A stretch of 64,000 nucleotides of DNA. Origin: Gonapodya prolifera JEL478. Taxonomy: Eukaryota > Monoblepharomycota > Monoblepharidomycetes > Monoblepharidales > Gonapodyaceae. Under the pieces are notes generated by a model. It saw only the letters and a list, made by a program, of their open reading frames with translations. It was not told the DNA's origin and did no database searches. Of this stretch, positions 57,447-64,000 are shown in pieces. The stretch's first letter is position 1. Each line of letters begins with the position of its first letter. Both the position numbers and the translations under genes were made by a program. The DNA lies in assembly GCA_001574975.1 (NCBI GenBank), contig KQ965765.1:282606-346605 (forward strand), read 5' to 3'.

Positions 57447-59275
57447 ATGGCACAGGCTGACATCGATGCACTTGCGCGCCCTCTCACGCTCCCGTGCGGA
57501 GTAGTGCTCAAGAATCGCCTCGCTAAGGCCCCGATGGTAAGAAAAAAATCGGCCGGCGTTTCCAATTCCGACCCGACACAGTTCTCGTTGAAAATTCCTA
57601 CACAGACCGAATCCCTCGCCGATGCTCGAACGAATCACCCCAACGAGAGAGTGAACCACGTGTACCGGCGATGGGCCAAGGGCGGACTCGGATTGATCGT
57701 CACTGGAAATATTGCAATCGACCGGGCCAACATGGAGGCTGCGCGAAACATTGCGATTGAGAAGCAGGACGAGAAGTACATGGCGTTTTATAAGGAGTAC
57801 GCGAAAGCCGCCAAGGCGGATGGGTGTGTTGCTGTCGTACAGGTGAGTTTCGGATCAAAGCTGCACAATTTGCATTCGTACCAAAACTCCAAAATTGATC
57901 CAATCTAGCTCAGCCACGCCGGCCGCCAAACACCTCGCGCGGTCAACACACGCCCGAAAGCGCCTTCCAACGTCAAGCTCTCCATGGACGGCGTCCCCCA
58001 ATTCATCCTTTCCAACCCCGTCGCCATGACGACGGCCGACGTGCACGACGTCCGCGACCGGTTCATCTCCGCGTCCGTATTCTGCCAAAAAGCCGGCTTC
58101 GACGGCGTCCAAATCCACGCGGCGCACGGGTACCTCATCTCGCAGTTCTTGAACCCGGGTGTAAACGTGGGCCGGACGGACGGGTACGGTGGGAGTTTGG
58201 AGAATAGGATGCGGCTGCTCAAGGAGGTCGTGGAGGGTGTCCGCGAGGCCTGTGGACCCAGGTTTGTCGTGTCGGTTAAGCTCAATTCGTCGGACTTCCA
58301 GAAGAGTGGCGCGACAGAACAAGACAGTATTCGGGTCCTGGAAATGCTTGAGGCCAGCACGTGTGATTTTGTTGAAGTCAGCGGGTGAGCAAACTCGTTA
58401 CACTTTCACGTGGAGATATTGTTTCTTATCTAAGAATTTTCTTCGGGTGGATGTGTTCAGTGGAAGCTGTAAGTTCCCATTGCTACGCTGTTGCGTCAAT
58501 GAGCTGCCTCTCACTCTTCATTACCCCACTTACAGACGAAGCACCTGCAATGGTCGGTATCGTCCGCCGTGAAAGCACGCGCAAGCGTGAAGCCTACTTC
58601 CTGGATTTCGCCGCCGAAGCTCGCAAAACAGTGAAACGAATGCCCTTGATGATCACCGGAGGGTTCAGAACCCGAAGTGCGATGGCAGATGGTGAGTTGA
58701 GGCATGTGACAAAATTATAGTTTATATGACAGTACTCTAACGTGAACCTTCCGCCAGCCATCAGGGCTGGCGAAGCCGACATAATTGGCATGGCGCGCCC
58801 GCTCTGCCTCCACCCCGAATTCTCCACCGTCCTCCTGTCTGACCCATCACCCACACTCGCCTTTCCCGTCCCAAAAATCGACTGGCACCACCTCCGCGCG
58901 ACAAACCCCAACGTAGGGAACGTCGAGTCTTTCTGGCACACGGGGCAGATCCAACGGATGGCGGATGGGATGGACCCGGACGAGGAAGGCAAAGTGGTGA
59001 AGCCGGAGTTCTTTGCACAGGTGTGGGCACCGAGACAGATGTTGTGGGAGCCCGCGACGACGTTTCCGACGAATGTGGTTTGGTGAGTTGGCAATCGCGA
59101 GTCGCGCCTGGATGAATGCGTGCACTTTGAGATGAACGACTGAGTTAACATCTGACGACGTACACACAGGGCACTCGTGTGGCCGGTCAAGCCCCTTCAC
59201 CACTTGCTGCAGTGGTTTACCGTGGCAGCGGCTGTTGCGGGTGCGGGTGTATTTATTGCAAGCCGCGTTAATTAA
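57447..59275 (+). CDS. NADH:flavin oxidoreductase (old yellow enzyme family) with C-terminal membrane tail
   Basis: The start MAQADIDALARPLTLPCGVV leads to LKNRLAKAPM, VYRRWAKGGLGLIVTGNIAI, LSHAGRQTPRAV, CQKAGFDGVQIHAAHGYLIS, QFLNPGVNVGRTDGYGGSLE, KLNSSDFQKSGATE, MPLMITGGFRTRSAMAD, AIRAGEADIIGMARPLCLHP and PTNVVW. A final exon adds WPVKPLHHLLQWFTVAAAVA then GAGVFIASRVN, a single membrane helix at the very end; TAA is at 59273-59275. The TIM-barrel, FMN-binding and substrate-His motifs (HAAHGYL) are complete. Enzymes of this group reduce activated alkenes or act on unusual small substrates. Six or so exons. The helix suggests tail-anchoring to an organelle membrane. Confidence 0.9.
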
Positions 59276-60659
59276 CATGTATGGATGAAGTGACAAAGCC
59301 CCATGTTCTGAATACTACTCTTCTTACTGTTTAGAAGGAACATGAATAGCTCCAAAAGGTTATCAAACCTCCTCGCTGTTTCACATATTATTTGAAGCTG
59401 GCTCTTTTTGTGAATCGCGCTCAAAACTTTACGTTTCCTGAAAGTAAAGTACTTGCTTGCAGTGAAGTGGCTTGCAAAGATAACCCAGTGCGCGACATCA
59501 ACATAGTTGTTCAAAGGTTCGCTGAACGATGCAGCATACACCTATAAAAAGTTGTGGAGATGCTAGCATGTGAGGTGTCAATTCTACTAATCATTACTCG
59601 TTCTCGGCGCAAATAGTTCTATCAGTGCCATTTCTGAGTTTTTGAGGCCACCGACGGAGACAATTACTTGGAGCACGTGGTGAGCAAAAACAAGGCGAGA
59701 TGAGTGGGTCAAGATTATGGATGTCCTTGTTTGTGCAGATGACGGTGGTTGACGTCACTTGAATTGGCGGTACCTTCCAGAGGTGCCAATGCACTCGATT
59801 GCGGATCAAAAATACAGTTTTGTGGGAACAATGGAGTCGTTCTTCAATTTTTTATTATTTGAAAGTTTAGTTGAAATTAAACTAAAAGAGAACGGCAACA
59901 GCCTTCGTGATAAAAAATACACTTGAATATATTCGCGTTCTTTGGCGCCATAGAGTAGCTTGGATAACCCTTATCTCTATAACAGAATAGCAAGTCTGAT
60001 TTTCTAGTCTTACAAACTACTTTCTAAGTTCAGCGCTTACACAAATACATATCTCCAAACAGAGTTCACACGAAACAACTCACACAAGCACACACTGGCG
60101 GGATAAAAATGCATACACTAACAACACTGTGCAGTTGAGACCTGTGGAGCACTGGTCATTGCAGAGACGCTGAGTGATGTGACTGACATGACATAACCAT
60201 TGCCCTGTTGACAAGTGTCTAGGGCTACAGTTTGTTCCATAAGGTGCCGTTTCTGGGGGTCAGAGCACATGGGAGAACAGAAATCAAAAGACTCTGCTGG
60301 AAAGACATAAACGTCAACAGCATTGCAGCTTGAGCTGATGGATTTGTCAGTTCTTTTAAAAAAGTAAAGTTTGAAATACAATTGCAAACTATCATGTTTA
60401 TGTAATTGCAAATGTTATTTCAATATTAGGGACCTTGTGCAATAATTTTCACTTGCACATTTTCATTTGGCTACTTAATGCCAAGGATATTTTGTAGTGA
60501 AAATGCATGAGTGAAAATCATGCTAGAAACCCCCTTGAATGAAAATTACTTCTTCACTGCCCCCTTGCTACTAGACCAACGTCCATCAATGGAAGACATT
60601 ACAGACATCATGTGAGTTCCTGGCTGCAGCAGCGGGCCTCAAAAGCCCAGAATCACCCC
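59276..60659. other. AT-rich intergenic stretch
   Basis: No coding chain is seen. Short ORFs on both strands lack motifs. Composition shifts to the AT-richer, repeat-like type that continues to the right edge. Confidence 0.45.
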
Positions 60660-62040
60660 ATGGTGGTGATGTGAATTTGACTGCTTGTTGTTGCTTTTCC
60701 CCTTCATCCCCAGGTCCACCCCCATCCAATACCCTGCCAATTCCAACAACAAGACATCCAATTTGGGTGCTGCACCTCTTGGATGCATGCCCCTGCCCCG
60801 AATCAACTCCCAATGCAGCATGGGGCACAGACAACCCAAGAAGGCAAAGCACGGCCCCAGATGGTCTTGCCTTACTGCAGAAGAGAAGCAACAGGGGAGG
60901 GACTCTAGAAATTAACTGAATGGTGGACTTGTGGCTCTAATCAGACTGCAGAAACCCTAAGTAAGTGGCTGAAAAGTTTACCACCTTTCCCCGCCTTGAT
61001 TTGCTATCCCCATAGCCATCTTGCCCCCTAACGCAGCTCAACTAACAATATGTGGCAATTGGCAACGAGCCAGGCACTAGTAGACCTAGGAAGGTGCCAT
61101 TCTGATTGCCAATGGCAATGGTCCTCCACCTTCTTCAACTTGCCTTTGAAATGGAGCCTTTTCAACACATCCCAGGACAAATGCTGGTGGAGAACTATGC
61201 AGAGCTTGCAGATGCGCTTGTGAACCTCAACCCCCTTACCCATGCAGGTGCCAATGCCACCAACGTCACCTGAAAACTGGAACAAGTGCTGGACGTGTAT
61301 TGCAAGAAGAACATCAACACTCTCAAGAAGTCCAAGACAATGAGGAATGCACTCTACACTCTATTGGACAAGTTGGCCAAGAAATACTGGGTGGTGGTGA
61401 GTTTTCAAATTTTGCACACACATCAAATTGATTCTAACCCCCCCATGGTGCCGTGCCCACGATTGCACATGCAACCCCCTACCAAGTATACAAGATACAC
61501 AGTGGAGCAAGATGCAAGGCAGAATGAAGTCACAAGGAAGCAAAATATGGAAATGCAGATACTTGCAGGTGAGTCATGTTTATTGAAGCAATGCACATGC
61601 AATTCCAGCCTTGGCAACTGTTTTAGCACTAATTGTATCTCCTCTATGCCAGTAACTCTTAAAAATGCTCTGTGGTGCCTATCCAACAAGATAGGTGTTT
61701 GGACAAGGAAAGGGAGTGGCGACAGCAAGGAGTTGTTGGAGCTGGAGAGAATGCCACTGGCAAAAAAGTGGCAGACGGTTGCAAAGGATGCATGTTACAT
61801 GCTCAGGGATATCAAGGACCTCATGGACAAGTAAAACGAGAGGCTGGATCCTGTCATCAACACTCTTGCCCAAATGATGGACGAACAGACTCAGGACCAA
61901 GCACTTTGATGAGAGGAGCTGGAGTTGCAGATGGTGCAGTTGGAAGAACAGAGGAAGGAGCAGGAACAAAGGGGGGAGGCCAACCAAACAATGCGGGATT
62001 TGCTTGTCCAACTCATTGAGCCCCTTCAACCAGCAAAGAG
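60660..62040 (+). mobile_element. Broken accessory ORF of second Harbinger-type element
   Basis: Scattered plus-strand frames include YCKKNINTLKKSKTMRNALY and TLLDKLAKKYW near 61290, and a coiled-coil end with stops: MMDEQTQDQAL, EELELQMVQLEEQRKEQEQR, MRDLLVQLIEPLQPAK near 62030. The end resembles LLMLLEQLSGAQQPK of the element at 37.8 kb. It faces the transposase at 62.2-62.8 kb, the same layout as element 1. Confidence 0.45.
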
Positions 62041-62219
62041 CAGTAATAATATTATTACCTAGAAGTTTATAAAATTTATTGGTTTACATGTAAATAATAG
62101 GGGGGGCAGCACTGAAAGTGCAACAAAGTTGCACTCCCATACAGACATGTATGAGCATTAGTTAGTAAAATACTGCAACAAAATTATAATGCAATTGGAG
62201 ATAACAAAACCTTATGCAT

Positions 62220-62760
62220 TCACTTCCAGTCCAGAGCAGCAAATTCTGTTTTTACCTTCCCCCATCCCCACTCCACACAAATCCAATGCCAGCTCATCTC
62301 CACATTGCAAGCATGCTGTTCTGGTGTTGGAAAAGCCAACTTGAAGGGGTACTGGAGGTGGGGGAATTCACCTGAGTACACAGGGTCACTGTAGACAAAG
62401 AGAATTTCACCATTGGGACCAAAAGCTGAAAAGGGTGTAGAGCGCCAATTCAAAGGCAAAAAATGACAATTGCAGCACTCACCATGTTCAACAAGAAGAT
62501 CTTTGATCCTGCTCTTTTTCCATAAAGTAATGTTGTGAAATGGGCCATTGAATGGCCCCCCCAAGATGAATCATAATCCCGTCCAGGGCCATAATTCTGT
62601 GAACCTTTTGTGCCAGTACTCAATGACGTCTGTTAAACAGTTGCTGCTGATACTGCAGTGGTCTGCATATCTACCAGACCATGCTGTCCACAAATCCAAA
62701 GCAATCCACATATGGTGCACCAGTGTCCTGAACAGCATCCATGTATTCCTGCAGAACCTC
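62220..62760 (-). mobile_element. Harbinger/PIF-type transposase remnant (element 2)
   Basis: The minus strand reads EYMDAVQDTGAPYVDCFGFV, D, a stop, MALDGIMIHLGGPFNGPFHN, ITLWKKSRIKDLLVEH, then after an apparent intron FVYSDPVYSGEFPHLQYPFK, LAFPTPEQHACNVEMSWHWI and CVEWGWGKVKTEFAALDWK. These match the DDE blocks: FVD (first Asp kept), HDAG-type block changed to FHNIT (second Asp lost), and VEWG (Glu kept). Stops and a frame change make it inactive. Confidence 0.7.
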
Positions 62761-63030
62761 CAATGTTGTCACCATAGTGTCAGGTGACATCCATTGACAT
62801 GGTATATATAGTGTGAGGTGTTAAGTGCTGTGCCACTACTGTGGTCATGTATTTAGATGAGTGCACCTGCAGGGCGTGCCCCAAGTTTGGCATCACGTTC
62901 CTGCAGGTGAGTTCTGTGTGCGCTACAACATATTATGTATGTTTGATCATATATATACACGTTCCTGCAGTTTACAGGCTCGTGCAGCTTACCTAGGTTG
63001 TGTAGCATTACGCCAAACTTGCACCCCCTG
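62760..63030 (-). repeat. Dispersed repeat, copy 2, with MITE-like inverted ends
   Basis: It is the reverse-complement partner of 37140-37405. Within it, 62879-63026 is bounded by GCCCCAAGTTTGGCATCACG and, inverted, ATTACGCCAAACTTGCACCC, so about 150 bp lie between imperfect terminal inverted repeats. The adjoining 120 bp, with a TGTCACC/GGTGACA hairpin, are also shared with copy 1. Confidence 0.7.
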
Positions 63031-63371
63031 TTTTTAGCTTATTGCAAGGCACAGAAGCTTTACTGGGACACGATTTTTTGCACAGACATACTATCTTATT
63101 ATATCTATCAGCGCGACGCGTCATAGTTGGATTTATTCAGCTCAGTGAGCCGTAATCTTGACTGGCGTAATTCCGACTGTGGAATCGCGGACGAAGAACC
63201 AAGCGTTATATCCCATCGTTCTCAGCGGCCGTACGCGTCTTATAGATTCAATATTTTAACTTCAAAGTTTCATCAGAATTGAACTATCCCTCGTTGAGTT
63301 ATTAGCAGTTTTGGGAGCAAAGTTCAGCCATCATCAAATCTGCACCCATTATTGTTACACAAACTACACAA
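63031..63371 (+). mobile_element. Possible 5' LTR and leader of the retrotransposon at the right edge
   Basis: This gene-free segment lies directly upstream of the gag start. A tract ending TTATTAGCA near 63308 is followed by GTTTTGGGAGCAAAG, which could be the LTR end plus a tRNA primer site. The second LTR is outside the window, so the limits cannot be fixed. Confidence 0.35.
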
Positions 63372-64000
63372 ATGGACTCATCTAGCAGTTCTCACACTCC
63401 TGATACACCGATTGATCAAAGCCGCTTCGCAAATGCCACTGAAGGGAATCAATCTGATGTCTTTGCTGCTTCCAATAGTGGGGTGCATATCCAGACACCT
63501 GCACCCCAACCCATTCATCCTACTTCTTCAGCAGAATTTTTAGAACGTTTAACTGGTACTGGTAATGTGTCTCGATTGGAGTTTCAAAATGTATTAGCCA
63601 CTTTGAGGAGATTGGAATCCCAAGTGGTTATGATTGCAACCTTGCACTCTCAGGTCCAGGAACTTGAGAGGGAGAACCAAGAACTTTGCCAGGAGCTCGC
63701 AGCTGTTGCCAGATTAGTGGGTGGGGCAGCCAAAGACCCTAAGATTGAGCCACCCCCAGAGTATTCAGGGGATACTGCAGCAGAAAGAGATGCTTACAGA
63801 CATTGGAGAACTAGAACACAGCTGTTTCTCCAAGGCCAGCCTCTTACTTATACTACTCCATATCAACAAATTATCTATATTGGATCCCGCCTGAAAGCCG
63901 CTGCTATGACCACTTATATTCAGTGGTCTACATTGCACTCTCCACAACTCCAACCATACACTACTCCTACTTCACTATTACAAGCACTTTGGGAATTACT
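63372..64000 (+). mobile_element. LTR-retrotransposon gag, intact so far, runs off right edge
   Basis: ATG 63372 opens a frame of at least 209 codons with no stop before position 64000. It starts MDSSSSSHTPDTPIDQSRF, has a Pro/Ser region, then a coiled coil (VLATLRRLESQVVMIATLHS, QVQELERENQELCQELAAVA), then PPPEYSGDTAAERDAYRHWR and IIYIGSRLKAAAMTTYIQW, the gag pattern of Ty3/gypsy-type elements (pxxydG...f..Wl...., yv.s.l.g.A..W). It differs from all other transposon pieces here by being unbroken. Confidence 0.75.

Noticed and set aside
1-64000. CRISPR arrays, bacterial operons, rRNA or tRNA genes
   Set aside because: None seen. The genome is eukaryotic with spliced genes; no cloverleaf with matching A and B boxes was noticed by eye, though a tRNA search program was not run.

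Overview
The window is nuclear DNA of a filamentous fungus, most likely a basidiomycete. Genes are compact and interrupted by many 50-70 nt introns with GTRNGT donors and plain AG acceptors. The gene content (dynactin p62, exocyst Exo70, AMPK beta, an RRM-YTH protein, a hybrid histidine kinase, PEX11) is fungal. The phylum call is an inference from gene architecture and transposon type. I assembled exons by eye from conserved motifs, so outer ends are firmer than most inner splice sites.

Layout. 1-1060 is a degenerate transposon-like reading frame running off the left edge. 2.05-2.32 kb is a small palindromic repeat array. 3.9-34.7 kb is gene-rich: an F-box protein; a GH88/GH105-like hydrolase; the head-to-head proteasome genes PRE7 and PRE2; a membrane-anchored expansin-like protein; a TFIIB-like protein; a hybrid histidine kinase; a class I glutamine amidotransferase; two tandem FAD monooxygenases, one with an in-frame stop; a larger expansin-like protein with a chitin-binding-like module; a small two-segment membrane ORF; dynactin p62; AMPK beta; an AIM32-ferredoxin fusion; and an alpha/beta hydrolase. 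34.7-43 kb is gene-poor and holds decayed Harbinger-type transposase and retroelement integrase pieces.

43.0-59.3 kb is gene-rich again: a metallo-beta-lactamase hydrolase (LACTB2 type), PEX11, EXO70, an RRM-YTH protein with an unusual C-terminal peptide repeat, bifunctional PFK-2/FBPase-2, and an old-yellow-enzyme-type oxidoreductase with a C-terminal membrane tail. 59.3-64 kb is repeat-rich, with a second Harbinger-type element in the opposite orientation and the 5' part of an apparently intact LTR-retrotransposon gag that runs off the right edge.

How the genes relate. The two proteasome beta subunits share an 82-bp divergent promoter and probably co-vary. AMPK beta and PFK-2/FBPase-2 both serve carbon sensing. 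The expansin-like proteins and the GH88/GH105-like enzyme point to wall or pectin remodelling. Otherwise this is an ordinary mix of housekeeping genes. Three conserved genes each show what looks like a single-base frameshift beside a short homopolymer, so some breaks may be assembly errors. The most unusual points are the AIM32-ferredoxin fusion, the YTH domain lacking a cage tryptophan next to a repeated HxRxRSRDL motif, and the 24-nt micro-exon carrying the kinase receiver aspartate.
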